Positions 18,855 to 27,704 of a stretch of DNA of 64,000 nt are shown in pieces. The stretch spans positions 310,001-374,000 of the forward strand of contig NZ_MRDH01000037.1 in the NCBI RefSeq assembly GCF_002008225.1. Reading direction: 5' to 3'. Both the position numbers and the translations under genes were made by a program. This stretch comes from Agrobacterium salinitolerans (GTDB lineage: Bacteria; Pseudomonadota; Alphaproteobacteria; Rhizobiales; Rhizobiaceae). The notes under the pieces were generated by a model. It ran no database searches and was not told the origin of the DNA. It saw only the letters and a list, made by a program, of their open reading frames with translations. The stretch's first letter is position 1, and every line of letters starts with the position of its first letter.

Positions 18855-19035
18855 AGCAAGCCCCCTCATCCTGCCCTTCGGGCCACCTTCTCCCCGGCGG
18901 GGAGAAGAAACCGGGCGGCAACGCCTTGCTCAAAGCGCCAGCGCCGTTCCCCCGTATAGCATTGCCAAAGCGGCTTGTTCTTCTCCCCGCCGGGGAGAAG
19001 TGCCGGAGCGGAGCGAGGCGATGAGGGGGCGCCCT
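18855..19035. repeat. RIME-like intergenic mosaic element (type A)
   Basis: A composite inverted repeat of about 180 bases between bolA and aroB. The left arm reads CCCCCTCATCCTGCCC...CTTCTCCCCGGCGGGGAG, and the right arm (about 18979-19031) is nearly its reverse complement, with CTTCTCCCCGCCGGGGAG and GGCGATGAGGGGGC. Each arm contains its own perfect small palindrome (CTCCCCGGCGGGGAG). A fragment of the same family occurs near 11095-11115. Confidence 0.75.
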
Positions 19036-19057
19036 CACCGTACTGCCCGGCGCCAGT

Positions 19058-20191
19058 TCACCCCGGATGCTTCTCCGACAGGAAAGACTGCACCTCGGAC
19101 GCCGCCACATCGTCAGCCACGAAGGACTGGCCGATGCCGTGGGTAAGGATGAAGGTGAGCTTGCCGCCCTTGACCTTCTTGTCCTGCGCGATTGCCGCCA
19201 TCAGCGTCTCGACCGGCGGCAATTCGCCGGGAATATCCTTCATCGTGGTCGGCAGACCGACGGCCTTCAGATGTGCCTCGACGCGGGCGGCATCGTCGGG
19301 GCTTGCCAGATTGAGGCGGGCGGAGAACTGGTGGGCCAGCACCATGCCGATGGCGACGCCTTCGCCGTGCACCAGCCGCTTGCTGTCGTAATTGGTTGCC
19401 GCTTCCAGTGCGTGACCGAAAGTGTGACCGAGGTTCAGAAGGGCGCGCACGCCGTTTTCTTTTTCATCGGCCACCACCACGTCTGCCTTGGCCTGGCAGC
19501 TGGTCGCAATCGCCTGAATGCGGGCCGGGCCGCCGGTGCGGATGTCGTCCCAGTTTTTTTCCAGCCAGAAGAAGAAATCCGGTTTGTCGATCAAACCGTA
19601 TTTGACCACTTCGGCATAACCAGCGCGGAATTCCCGCGGGCTTAGCGTATCCAGCACCGCCGTATCCGCCAGCACCAGATCGGGCTGGTGGAAAACACCG
19701 ATCAGATTCTTGCCGTGGCGGGTGTTGATACCGGTCTTGCCGCCGACGGAGGAATCCACCTGCGACAGAAGCGAGGTCGGTATCTGCACGAAGCGCACAC
19801 CACGGCGCACGATGCCGGCGGCAAAACCGGCGAGATCGCCGATCACGCCGCCGCCGAGCGCGATCACCGCATCGTTACGCTCCACCCTTGCGGAGAGAAC
19901 CGCATCGCAGACGGTGACCAGATGCTCGAAGCTCTTGGTCTTTTCGCCAGCCGGCAACGTCAGCGAGACGGCCTCAATGCCATCTGTCTGCAGCCCATCC
20001 ATCAGGCCTTCGAGATAAAGCGGCGCAACATGTTCGTCGGTAATGATCGCCGCGCGTTTGCCCTTCAGCCGCGCCGAAATCTCGCCGCCCGCCCGGCCGA
20101 TGACGCCCGGCCCGATCAGAATGTCATAGGCGCGCTCGCCAAGCGGCACATGGACGAGACGTTCATCGGCGTGAATTTCGGAAGGCGTCAT
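19058..20191 (-). CDS. aroB: 3-Dehydroquinate synthase
   Basis: The second step of the shikimate pathway: conversion of DAHP to 3-dehydroquinate, NAD- and metal-dependent, cytoplasmic. The NAD site segment ALGGGVIGDLAGFAA, FVQIPTSLLSQVDSSVGGK and the metal-ligand region NLGHTFGHALE are all present (each quoted as key residues only). The 377-residue length is normal. It follows aroK by 4 bases on the same strand, so the two form an operon. Confidence 0.96.
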   Translation of the reverse strand: MTPSEIHADERLVHVPLGERAYDILIGPGVIGRAGGEISARLKGKRAAIITDEHVAPLYLEGLMDGLQTDGIEAVSLTLPAGEKTKSFEHLVTVCDAVLSARVERNDAVIALGGGVIGDLAGFAAGIVRRGVRFVQIPTSLLSQVDSSVGGKTGINTRHGKNLIGVFHQPDLVLADTAVLDTLSPREFRAGYAEVVKYGLIDKPDFFFWLEKNWDDIRTGGPARIQAIATSCQAKADVVVADEKENGVRALLNLGHTFGHALEAATNYDSKRLVHGEGVAIGMVLAHQFSARLNLASPDDAARVEAHLKAVGLPTTMKDIPGELPPVETLMAAIAQDKKVKGGKLTFILTHGIGQSFVADDVAASEVQSFLSEKHPG

Positions 20192-20195
20192 GGGA

Positions 20196-20777
20196 TCAGT
20201 CTTTCTGTTCGATGCCGGCTATGGCGGCCAGCACTTCGGTCACGATGATTTCCTTGCGGACATCACGGGATTCGATGGTCAGATTCGCTTCTGCATAGAT
20301 CGGATAGCGTTTCTCCATCAGGGCCGCCAGCGTGGCCTTGGGGTTTTCGGTCTTGAGAAGCGGGCGATGATCGCGCTTGTTGACCCTCTCCCACAACACC
20401 TCGAGATCGGCCTTCAGCCACAATGAAATGCCGCCGCGCGCGATGTGCCGACGGGTATTGTCGTTGATGAAAGCACCGCCACCGGTGGAAATGACCTTGG
20501 GGCCGCCGCGCAGCAGCCGCTTGATGACCCGCGTTTCCAGCGCCCGGAATTCTTCCTCGCCATAGGTAGCAAAAAGTTCCGATATCGTCATGCGCGACAC
20601 GCGCTCGATCTCGGCATCCGTATCAATGAAAGGAACCCTGAGCTGCTGGGCGACCATGCGGCCCACCGCCGACTTTCCAGCCCCCATCAGCCCGACGAAG
20701 ACGATGTTGCGCCGTCCGAGCTTTGCCCGCGCTTGCTCCCCGAGTGTGGCCGGGACGGATAAATTCGTTTCATTCAT
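20196..20777 (-). CDS. aroK: Shikimate kinase
   Basis: Phosphorylates shikimate at the 3-hydroxyl. A P-loop (GLMGAGKS, residues 29-36), the shikimate-binding DTDAEIE and the GGGAFIND motif confirm the family. Length 193 residues includes an N-terminal extension of about 22 residues relative to the E. coli enzyme, usual in Rhizobiaceae. It is upstream of aroB with only 4 bases between, and divergent from the small gene preceding xerD. Confidence 0.95.
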   Translation of the reverse strand: MNETNLSVPATLGEQARAKLGRRNIVFVGLMGAGKSAVGRMVAQQLRVPFIDTDAEIERVSRMTISELFATYGEEEFRALETRVIKRLLRGGPKVISTGGGAFINDNTRRHIARGGISLWLKADLEVLWERVNKRDHRPLLKTENPKATLAALMEKRYPIYAEANLTIESRDVRKEIIVTEVLAAIAGIEQKD

Positions 20778-20965
20778 AGATTTGAAAGCCCGTTTGGCAT
20801 GGATATCTGCAAATGTTTACGAAGCGTCAAGCCAAATTGCTGACTGAATTGCGGTGAATCACAATCATCGCCGCATGCGGCATGGGGCAGAGCGGGCATT
20901 TTGATCTTGTCGCCGCTTTCACCGCACCGCATATAAATTTCGACCGCCACTTTCACGGAGCCGCC

Positions 20966-21139
20966 ATGCCCACCCTCTTCCGCTTCACGATGATACTGGC
21001 GACCATCGCGGGGCTGATCTATGGCGGCATGGTTCTGCTCGTCATGGTCGTCAAACCGCGCGACCGCGAAGTGACGGTACGCATCCCTTCCGAGCGGCTG
21101 AACCCGCCGTCGACCGAACCGGCAGGGCGCGCCCCATGA
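20966..21139 (+). CDS. Small single-pass membrane protein coupled to xerD
   Basis: A 57-residue protein with a hydrophobic helix (about 8-30, [23 protein letters not shown] split around a Gly-Gly) and a polar C-terminal tail rich in Arg and Pro. GGAG lies 6 bases before the ATG. Its stop codon overlaps the xerD start (ATGA), so it is translationally coupled. No known family is recognised; it looks like a conserved small membrane protein because its codon usage and coupling are clean. Confidence 0.7.
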   Translation: MPTLFRFTMILATIAGLIYGGMVLLVMVVKPRDREVTVRIPSERLNPPSTEPAGRAP

Positions 21140-22131
21140 GCGGACAACCGATGGCAGGGCGCGACGGTGCGCGGCTGGAAAGTTTTCTGGAAATGATGAG
21201 CGCCGAACGCGGGGCTGCCGCCAACACGCTCTCTTCCTATGAGCGCGATCTTTCCGATCTGCGCGAATTTCTCGGTCAGCGCGGCCAGTCCCTGACACAG
21301 GCGCAGACGCCTGACCTTTCCGCCTATCTGAGCCATCTTTCCGCGCAGGGTTTTGCCGCCACCTCGCAGGCGCGGCGCCTCTCATCCATGCGGCAGTTTT
21401 ATCGCTTTCTCTATTCGGAAGGGCTGCGCGGCGACGACCCGACCGGCATCATCGACGCGCCGAGGAAAGGTCTCGCTTTACCGAAAACGATGAGCGTCGC
21501 CGATGTGAACCGGCTTCTTGGTCTCGCGGCGCAGGAAGCGGCAACCGAAGGCCCGGGCCAGCTTGCCCGCATCCGCATGCATCTTCTGCTCGAACTGCTT
21601 TACGCCACCGGCATGCGTGTCAGCGAACTCGTCTCGCTGCCGGTCAAGGTGCTGCGTCAGGAGGGCCGCTTCCTGATGATACGCGGCAAGGGCAACAAGG
21701 ACCGCATGGTCCTTCTTTCCCGCGCCGCCATCGAGGCGATGGAAAAATACGAGGCTGCCAGAAAGGCGCTCGCATCCGAGAAAAGCAAGGTGGCCGCTTC
21801 GCAGAAAAAACCGGAGACACCGGAAAGCCCGTGGCTATTTCCTTCCAGCAGCAAGGAAGGCCACTTGCCCCGCCAGGTCTTCGCCCGCGACCTGAAGGAC
21901 ATCGCCGTCCGTGCGGGCTTAACCCCGTCCGCCATATCGCCGCACGTCCTGCGTCACGCCTTTGCCAGCCACCTGCTGCAGAACGGTGCGGATTTGCGCG
22001 CGGTACAGGAACTGCTCGGCCATTCCGACATTTCCACGACACAAATCTATACACATGTGCTGGAAGAACGCTTGCAAGAGCTGGTACAAACGCATCACCC
22101 CCTTGCCAAACAGGGCAAAAACCTTGATTAG
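21136..22131 (+). CDS. xerD: Site-specific tyrosine recombinase XerD
   Basis: Resolves chromosome dimers at dif together with XerC during division. The catalytic set is complete: R161 in ATGMRVSEL, a Lys in RGKGNKDR (about 183-190), H270 and R273 in [15 protein letters not shown]296 in LLGHSDIS and the nucleophile Y305 in TTQIYTH. An N-terminal SAM-like DNA-binding domain occupies about 10-105. At 331 residues it is slightly longer than E. coli XerD because of an insertion rich in Lys and Glu (about 210-232). Confidence 0.94.
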   Translation: MSGQPMAGRDGARLESFLEMMSAERGAAANTLSSYERDLSDLREFLGQRGQSLTQAQTPDLSAYLSHLSAQGFAATSQARRLSSMRQFYRFLYSEGLRGDDPTGIIDAPRKGLALPKTMSVADVNRLLGLAAQEAATEGPGQLARIRMHLLLELLYATGMRVSELVSLPVKVLRQEGRFLMIRGKGNKDRMVLLSRAAIEAMEKYEAARKALASEKSKVAASQKKPETPESPWLFPSSSKEGHLPRQVFARDLKDIAVRAGLTPSAISPHVLRHAFASHLLQNGADLRAVQELLGHSDISTTQIYTHVLEERLQELVQTHHPLAKQGKNLD

Positions 22132-22194
22132 AGCGACCGGAACCGCCGGATAATCCGGCTCAAACCTTGCGCAAAACGATCGGAAACGGATCTC

Positions 22195-23148
22195 ATGCAC
22201 AATTATCTCGACTTCGAAAAACCTATCTCGGACCTTGAGGGCAAGATTATCGAGCTGAAGAAGCTTGCCGATGAAGACGAGAGCATAGACACCTCGGAGG
22301 AGATCAACCGCCTGGAATCGCGCGTCAACGACGCGATGCAGGACATCTATTCCAAGCTGAACGCCTGGCAAAAAACGCAGGTCGCGCGTCACCCGCAGCG
22401 TCCGCATTTCGTCGATTATGCCAAGACGCTGTTCACCGATTTCACGCCGCTCGCCGGCGACCGCAAATTTTCCGAAGACGCCGCCATTCAGGCCGGCCTT
22501 GCCCGTTTTAACGGTCAGCCCGTCGCCATCATCGGCCAGGAAAAGGGCAACGACACCAAAAGCCGCCTGAAGCATAATTTCGGCAGCCCGCGCCCGGAAG
22601 GTTACCGCAAGGCGATCCGGGTGCTCGAACTGGCCGACCGTTTCTCGCTGCCGGTGATCACCCTCATCGATACGGCAGGCGCCTATCCCGGCGTCGGCGC
22701 GGAAGAGCGCGGCCAGGCCGAAGCCATCGCCCGCTCGACGGAAATGTGCCTCAACGTGAAGGTGCCGATCGTCTCCGTCGTCATCGGCGAAGGTGGCTCG
22801 GGCGGCGCAATCGCCATCGCCACCGGCAACCGCGTCTATATGCTCGAACATGCGATTTATTCGGTGATCTCGCCGGAAGGCGCCGCCTCCATTCTCTGGC
22901 GCGATTCGACCCGCGCCAAGGAAGCTGCGACCAACATGAAGATCACCTCGGAGGATCTGAAGGCGCTCGGCGTTATCGACGGAATCATTCCCGAGCCGAT
23001 CGGCGGCGCGCATCGCGCTCCCGAAACCGTCATCAACGCGACGGGTGACGTTATCGCCACGGCTCTGGCCGATCTTTCCCAGCGCTCAGGCACGCAGCTG
23101 CGCGCCGAACGCCGCCAGAAATTCCTGGATATCGGGCGGAACCTCTAA
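22195..23148 (+). CDS. accA: Acetyl-CoA carboxylase carboxyltransferase subunit alpha
   Basis: With AccD it transfers the carboxyl group from biotin to acetyl-CoA to give malonyl-CoA, the committed step of fatty acid synthesis. The N-terminus LDFEKPISDLEGKI, the PRPEGYRKAIRVLELADRF block and GEGGSGGAIAIATGNRVYMLE (key residues GEGGSGGA) are diagnostic. Length 317 is standard. It lies 63 bases after xerD on the same strand. accD and the biotin subunits are elsewhere. Confidence 0.96.
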   Translation: MHNYLDFEKPISDLEGKIIELKKLADEDESIDTSEEINRLESRVNDAMQDIYSKLNAWQKTQVARHPQRPHFVDYAKTLFTDFTPLAGDRKFSEDAAIQAGLARFNGQPVAIIGQEKGNDTKSRLKHNFGSPRPEGYRKAIRVLELADRFSLPVITLIDTAGAYPGVGAEERGQAEAIARSTEMCLNVKVPIVSVVIGEGGSGGAIAIATGNRVYMLEHAIYSVISPEGAASILWRDSTRAKEAATNMKITSEDLKALGVIDGIIPEPIGGAHRAPETVINATGDVIATALADLSQRSGTQLRAERRQKFLDIGRNL

Positions 23149-23339
23149 GTCCGGCCTTATTTTCCTTTGATATCGCCCCAACTCGGCCATAGTCCGGTCA
23201 CATCAAAAGATGTATCGGCGGCCGCGGGGCGAATCCGATTTGAGTTAAGAAGATGTAAACGGTTAATACCGTATTTAAAATACACACGGGACGGTGTAGA
23301 ACTGCCGCCGTTTCGTGCCATCGTCTTTCGGATCAGATC

Positions 23340-24620
23340 ATGCGTTTGACACATTTTGCACTTCTTGCCTGCACTGCGCTCATTCTTGCCGGTTGCAACG
23401 ACACGCTCGAAACCGTCGAACGCGATGTGTCCCACATCAAGAACAAGGTCGATTACCCGCTGTCTCCGTCCATCCTGGCCGAGATCGACAAAAAGGGCAT
23501 GGATCGCACCTCGCCGATCATGATCCGCATCTTCAAGGAAGAAGGCGCGCTGGAAATTTGGAAGGCCAAGCGCGACAACCGCTTCGACAAAATCGCCGAA
23601 TACCAGATATGCGCCTGGTCCGGAAAGCTCGGCCCCAAGGTGAAAGAGGGTGACCGGCAGGCGCCTGAAGGTTTCTATAACCTGACGCCTGCGCATCTCA
23701 ATCCGAACTCGAAATATTACCTCGCCATCAATACCGGCTTTCCGAACCGCTATGATGCCGCCAATGGCCGCAACGGCACCAATCTGATGATCCACGGTGC
23801 CTGCTCCTCCTCCGGCTGTTATTCGATGACGGATGCGCAGATTCTTGAAATCTACGGTTTTGCGCGCGACGCCTTCAAGGGCGGCCAGAAGACAGTGCAG
23901 CTGCAGGCCTTCCCCTTCCGCATGACGGCGGAAAACATGGCCCGTCATCGCAAGAGCGAACATCTCGAATTCTGGAAGATGCTGAAGGTCGGTTACGACA
24001 ATTTCGAAGTGACCAAGCGCCCGCCGGAAGTGAATGTCTGCGAAAAGAAATATGTCTTCAACCAGCAGACGGAAGGCGGCAGCTTCAATGCGTCTGCCCA
24101 ATGCCCGGCCATGAGCACACCGCCGGCGCTCGTCAGCGCACTCTCCAGCTACGAGAAGACCTACGATCTCGCCTATGAAAAGGCGATGAAGAAATATGAC
24201 GGCATGGCCTGGTACGACCCGAGCGAAGCCGAGCGCAAGGCGCTGGTGGCCGAAAAGCGCAAAGGCCGCGAGCCCGCCTATGCCCCGACCGGCTCGGCGC
24301 TGAAGGCCGGCAAGCTGATGAAAGAAACCGAATATGCCGCGTTGATGGAGAAAAAGGCGCAGCAGGTGACGTCGTCCTCACCGGCGACGACCGCAACGGC
24401 CTCTTCCCTGCGCGGCCCGCGTCCTTCGGCAGTACAGCCCGCAGCACCGCAATCGAACCCGGCCCCCGCAGCACCGACGATGGTTGCCTCGGCTACCCCC
24501 GCAGCAGCCGGGCCAAGCGTCCCGGTTCCGGCCATGAACCCGCTTGCCTATTCCGCAGCACCTGCTGCTCCGGAAGCGCCGGAAAAGAAGCCGTTCTGGA
24601 AGTTCTGGGCCAAGGAATGA
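23340..24620 (+). CDS. L,D-transpeptidase (YkuD-type) lipoprotein
   Basis: A 426-residue exported protein. The lipobox LILAGC (14-19) predicts lipid attachment at C19. The YkuD catalytic motif HGACSSSGC (152-160) has the nucleophile C160 and H152, so it should form 3-3 peptidoglycan crosslinks or attach proteins, as expected for Rhizobiales, which rely heavily on L,D-transpeptidases. The C-terminal quarter (about 345-420) is low-complexity Pro/Ala-rich, ending EKKPFWKFWAKE. An ATGA overlap couples it to the tusA-like gene. Confidence 0.9.
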   Translation: MRLTHFALLACTALILAGCNDTLETVERDVSHIKNKVDYPLSPSILAEIDKKGMDRTSPIMIRIFKEEGALEIWKAKRDNRFDKIAEYQICAWSGKLGPKVKEGDRQAPEGFYNLTPAHLNPNSKYYLAINTGFPNRYDAANGRNGTNLMIHGACSSSGCYSMTDAQILEIYGFARDAFKGGQKTVQLQAFPFRMTAENMARHRKSEHLEFWKMLKVGYDNFEVTKRPPEVNVCEKKYVFNQQTEGGSFNASAQCPAMSTPPALVSALSSYEKTYDLAYEKAMKKYDGMAWYDPSEAERKALVAEKRKGREPAYAPTGSALKAGKLMKETEYAALMEKKAQQVTSSSPATTATASSLRGPRPSAVQPAAPQSNPAPAAPTMVASATPAAAGPSVPVPAMNPLAYSAAPAAPEAPEKKPFWKFWAKE

Positions 24621-24853
24621 GCGACACGGCCGAGATCGTCTATGATTTGAGGGGGCTTAAATGCCCCCTTCCGGTTTTGAGAAGCCGCAAGAAACTCGCA
24701 ACCCTGAAGGCGGGAGATGTTCTGACCGTCGAGACGACCGATCCGCTGGCGGTGATCGATATTGCGCATATGTGCAATGAGGATGGGCATAGCCTGGTGG
24801 AAACCACTGCGCTGGATAAGGGACACCGGTTTCGGATTGTGAAGGGCGGGTAA
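24617..24853 (+). CDS. TusA-family sulfurtransferase
   Basis: A 78-residue sulfur-carrier protein. The family motif CPLPVL has its persulfide cysteine at C16, preceded by the typical DLRGLK. It carries sulfur for tRNA thiolation or other sulfur transfer. It overlaps the upstream L,D-transpeptidase gene by ATGA, probably just a shared transcript. MnmA, a possible user of the sulfur, is encoded 16 kb away. Confidence 0.92.
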   Translation: MSDTAEIVYDLRGLKCPLPVLRSRKKLATLKAGDVLTVETTDPLAVIDIAHMCNEDGHSLVETTALDKGHRFRIVKGG

Positions 24854-24880
24854 CCGGCGTTCAATGCTGACGCTCCGGGC

Positions 24881-25057
24881 TTACCCCCTCTGCCCTGCCC
24901 GGCATCACCCCCTCAAGGTGGGAGATCAGTTGCGGCGACTGCTCGTTTTCTCACCAGCTCTGCACTTCGGGTTGCTGTCCCCATAAAGATGTTCGGAGCA
25001 AGCCGCTTGTCGATCCCCCCTTGAGAGGGAGATGTCCGATAGGACAGAGGGGGGTGA
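24881..25057. repeat. RIME-like intergenic mosaic element (type B)
   Basis: A composite inverted repeat of about 177 bases between the convergent tusA and COG0523 genes. The left arm (24881-24928) reads TTACCCCCTCTGCCCTGCC then CCCCCTCAAGGTGGGAGAT; the right arm (about 25009-25057) is its imperfect reverse complement, with CCCCTTGAGAGGGAGAT and GGACAGAGGGGGGT. The size resembles the type A element near 18.9 kb but the arm sequence differs. Confidence 0.7.
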
Positions 25058-25092
25058 ACCACTCCCACCGACCTAGACCATCACGACACGCC

Positions 25093-26232
25093 CTAAAACC
25101 GCAACCCGGAGACCGCCAGCGGATTATCCGTCATCGCCTGCCTGTCCGGCCGGTCGACACCCGGTGTGCTTGTGAAGGCCGCGAACAGGTCCTGGACGAA
25201 AGCCTCAGGCAAATCCTTCGTAATCAGCACCATACGCGTACGCTGATCGACCGGATCCGGCCAGGCCGCCAGGCGCTCGGGCGTGTGGAAAATATTCTGC
25301 ACCCCATGCAGCACCAGAGGCCGGCCCGGATTATCCGACAGCTTGACAATGGCCTTCATGCGCAGAAGCTTTTCCCCATGCGCCGAGCGCAGCAGATCCA
25401 CGAACATGTCGATCGCCATCGGGCTGACCGGTTCTTCGTGAACGATCGAGAAAGAACGGATAGACGCATCGTGCCGGTTCACGTCGTGGTGATGGTGGTC
25501 GTGTTCGCCATGATAGTGGTGGTGATGACCATGTTCGTGATCATGTTCATGGTGATCGTGCTCCGCCTCCTCGCCCAGCCAGCGACCGACATCGGCATTC
25601 TTGCTGCCGGCGTCGTAAAGGCCGTTGTCCAGAAGCCCCGCAGCGCTCCAATCGGTTTTGTCGCCATCCTCGATGATCGCACGCGGATTGAGCGCTTGTA
25701 GACGGGCTGTCAGCGTGGAAATCGTCGCGGCATCGGCAATCGCGCGCTTGGTCATCACCAGACGGTCGGCCACAGCGGCCTGTTTCACCGCCTCCTGGTG
25801 ATTGTCGAGCGTGGAAAGGCCGTTCACGGCGTCCACCACCGTAATCACACCGTTCAGAACGAAATTCTGCGCTATGACCGGGTTGCCCATCACAGACTGC
25901 ATGACGGGGGCAGGATCGGCAAGGCCCGTCGTCTCGATCACCACCCGTTTTACCGGCTTCAGCTTGCCTGTCTGGATGCCGTCCATCAGTTCCGCCAGCG
26001 TATCCACCAGCTCGCCGCGCACCGTGCAGCACAGGCAGCCTTCCGCCAGTTCGATAATGCCCTCACCAGCGCTTTCGACCAGCATATGATCGATACTGAC
26101 ATCGCCGAATTCATTGATGATGATCGCCGCATCGCTCATCGCCGGATCCTTGAGGAGCCGGTTGAGCAGCGTCGATTTTCCGGCGCCGAGAAATCCGGTG
26201 ATGATGGAAACCGGGATGCGATCGCGAGACAT
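25093..26232 (-). CDS. COG0523 (CobW/ZNG1-like) GTP-binding metallochaperone
   Basis: A G3E-family P-loop GTPase of 379 residues. Walker A is GFLGAGKS (13-20), the metal-binding CLCC is at 66-69 and the guanine-specificity region TKRA near 161. A His-rich loop (225-254, more than half His with Asp/Glu) points to zinc handling. The CobW C-terminal domain follows. The ATG at 26232 is chosen; a GTG 16 codons upstream is weaker. The nearest cobalamin genes are 8 kb away, and a Zur-like palindrome upstream favours a zinc role over a cobalamin one. Confidence 0.9.
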   Translation of the reverse strand: MSRDRIPVSIITGFLGAGKSTLLNRLLKDPAMSDAAIIINEFGDVSIDHMLVESAGEGIIELAEGCLCCTVRGELVDTLAELMDGIQTGKLKPVKRVVIETTGLADPAPVMQSVMGNPVIAQNFVLNGVITVVDAVNGLSTLDNHQEAVKQAAVADRLVMTKRAIADAATISTLTARLQALNPRAIIEDGDKTDWSAAGLLDNGLYDAGSKNADVGRWLGEEAEHDHHEHDHEHGHHHHYHGEHDHHHHDVNRHDASIRSFSIVHEEPVSPMAIDMFVDLLRSAHGEKLLRMKAIVKLSDNPGRPLVLHGVQNIFHTPERLAAWPDPVDQRTRMVLITKDLPEAFVQDLFAAFTSTPGVDRPDRQAMTDNPLAVSGLRF

Positions 26233-26341
26233 GACCTGCCTGTGTGTTGATGGCCGCTCCGGCAGGTCACTGGACGACACGAAACCCGGAGCCGCTTGGA
26301 GCTAAAAGAAATCGCCCGCGCCTGCAAGCCGCGAGCGACAC

Positions 26342-26356
26342 TGTAATATCATAACA
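26342..26356 (-). promoter_or_regulatory. Candidate Zur operator upstream of the COG0523 gene
   Basis: The imperfect palindrome TGTAATATCATAACA lies about 110 bases upstream of the GTPase start, in the gap before the D,D-carboxypeptidase gene. Its TGTnATnnnATnACA symmetry and AT-rich centre resemble Fur-family zinc (Zur) boxes of the ATGTTATA-TATAACAT type. The match is by eye. Confidence 0.4.
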
Positions 26357-26424
26357 TCATCGACCTGCGAATACACAAACCGCATTGCAACCGCGAGGCT
26401 CTCCCTTAAGGCAGTCACCGATCG

Positions 26425-27591
26425 TCAGAATGTCGGGCGCGGGATCGGAATCGGCACGTTCGCGAGTTCGCCCTTACCGGCTCCCTTGGTGGCATTCACC
26501 GCCACCGTCTCGCTGCCGGGAATGAGGCCGGCGAAGGAATATTCGGGCGGGCGGGTCATTTCCTGAACATAGGGGGAATGGATGACCATGCGGCCGGCCT
26601 CGTCGCGGCTTTCGCTGCGCACCTTGGCGGCCTTCGGGTTGCAGATCTCGGCGCTGATATCGTTCACATCACCGGTATCGCCATAGGGCGCCAGCGCGGC
26701 CAGCGAAACGCCTTGGCCGGAAGGGGCCGTCAGACCCATCTGCAACAGATCGGCCGACTGGTCGGTGCGCCCGGCGAGGCTGTCCGCACCCAACACGACC
26801 GTGATGACAGAGCGGCCATTGCGCACGGCCGACGACACCTGATTGAAGCCGGAGGCACAGATAAAGCCGGTCTTCATACCGTCCGCGCCATCGAAACGGC
26901 CGACCAGCATGTTGAAATTGGCATAGTTCTTCTTGCCGGTGCTGACGCCTTCCAGCGAGAAATAATGGGCATATTCCGGAAACTCGCGCTTGATGATCAG
27001 CGCCAGCAGCGCCAGATCCCGGGCTGTCGTATATTGTCCCTTGCCGGGCAGGCCATTGGCATTGATGTAACGGGTGGAACTCATGCCCAGCCGCTGGGCC
27101 TGCGCATTCATCTGCGCCACGAAATTATCGCTGGTGCCGCCGATGGTCTCTGCAATCGCCACGGCGATGTCATTGGCGGATTTGATGAGCAGCAGTTTCA
27201 AAGCGCTATCCATCGTCAGCTTCTGGCCGGGCTTGAAATACATTTTCGAGGCCGGCTGGTCCGCGGCCTTCTTGCTCATCACCACTTCCGTCTGCGGGCT
27301 GATCTTGCCGGCCTTCATCTGCGAAAAGGCGATATAGGCGGTCATCAGCTTGGTGAGCGAAGCGGGATACCATTTGCGGAAGGCTTCCTGATGGGAAATC
27401 ACCTTGCCGGTTTTAACATCGACAACCATTTTCGGATTGGCATTGGCCACGGGCGCCGCGGCGACGAGGCCTGCGGTCGCGATGGCAATAGCTGCGGAGA
27501 GCCGTCGGGCGGCGTTTGACGATTTAAAAATCTGTGGCAAGGCTTGTCCTCGAATTCCCGTCTTCGGTCGGGGAATGGCAATATTCACCAT
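26425..27591 (-). CDS. D-alanyl-D-alanine carboxypeptidase (peptidase S11 family)
   Basis: A penicillin-binding protein expected to trim the terminal D-Ala of peptidoglycan stem peptides in the periplasm. All three active-site motifs are present: S78-L-T-K81, S138-A-N140 and K240-T-G242. An N-terminal signal peptide (about 30-52, ending VANA) follows a basic leader. At 388 residues it has a polar C-terminal tail ending IPIPRPTF after the catalytic domain. AGGA lies 5 bases before the ATG at 27591. It is divergent from the M20 amidohydrolase gene. Confidence 0.93.
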   Translation of the reverse strand: MVNIAIPRPKTGIRGQALPQIFKSSNAARRLSAAIAIATAGLVAAAPVANANPKMVVDVKTGKVISHQEAFRKWYPASLTKLMTAYIAFSQMKAGKISPQTEVVMSKKAADQPASKMYFKPGQKLTMDSALKLLLIKSANDIAVAIAETIGGTSDNFVAQMNAQAQRLGMSSTRYINANGLPGKGQYTTARDLALLALIIKREFPEYAHYFSLEGVSTGKKNYANFNMLVGRFDGADGMKTGFICASGFNQVSSAVRNGRSVITVVLGADSLAGRTDQSADLLQMGLTAPSGQGVSLAALAPYGDTGDVNDISAEICNPKAAKVRSESRDEAGRMVIHSPYVQEMTRPPEYSFAGLIPGSETVAVNATKGAGKGELANVPIPIPRPTF

Positions 27592-27704
27592 ATATGTCCT
27601 AGCAATGGCAAAGTACATTGATTACGTCAATTATGCGGCGCACTATCCGGCACGGAGGATAGGATTTTACCGCACGCCGTACCGATGAACCCAGGAATGA
27701 ACGA

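Noticed and set aside
23254-23274. TTAA repeats upstream of the L,D-transpeptidase as a CtrA site
   Set aside because: The spacing between the TTAA boxes is 8, not 7, bases and nothing else supports it.
25021-25701. Plus-strand open frame of 226 codons opposite the COG0523 gene
   Set aside because: It is a shadow of the His-rich and GTPase coding sequence; its Val/Met-rich part mirrors the His codons.
25093-26232. Calling the COG0523 gene cobW of cobalamin synthesis
   Set aside because: It is separate from cobS/cobT, has a His-rich zinc-type loop and a Zur-like box; no direct sign of a cobalamin role.
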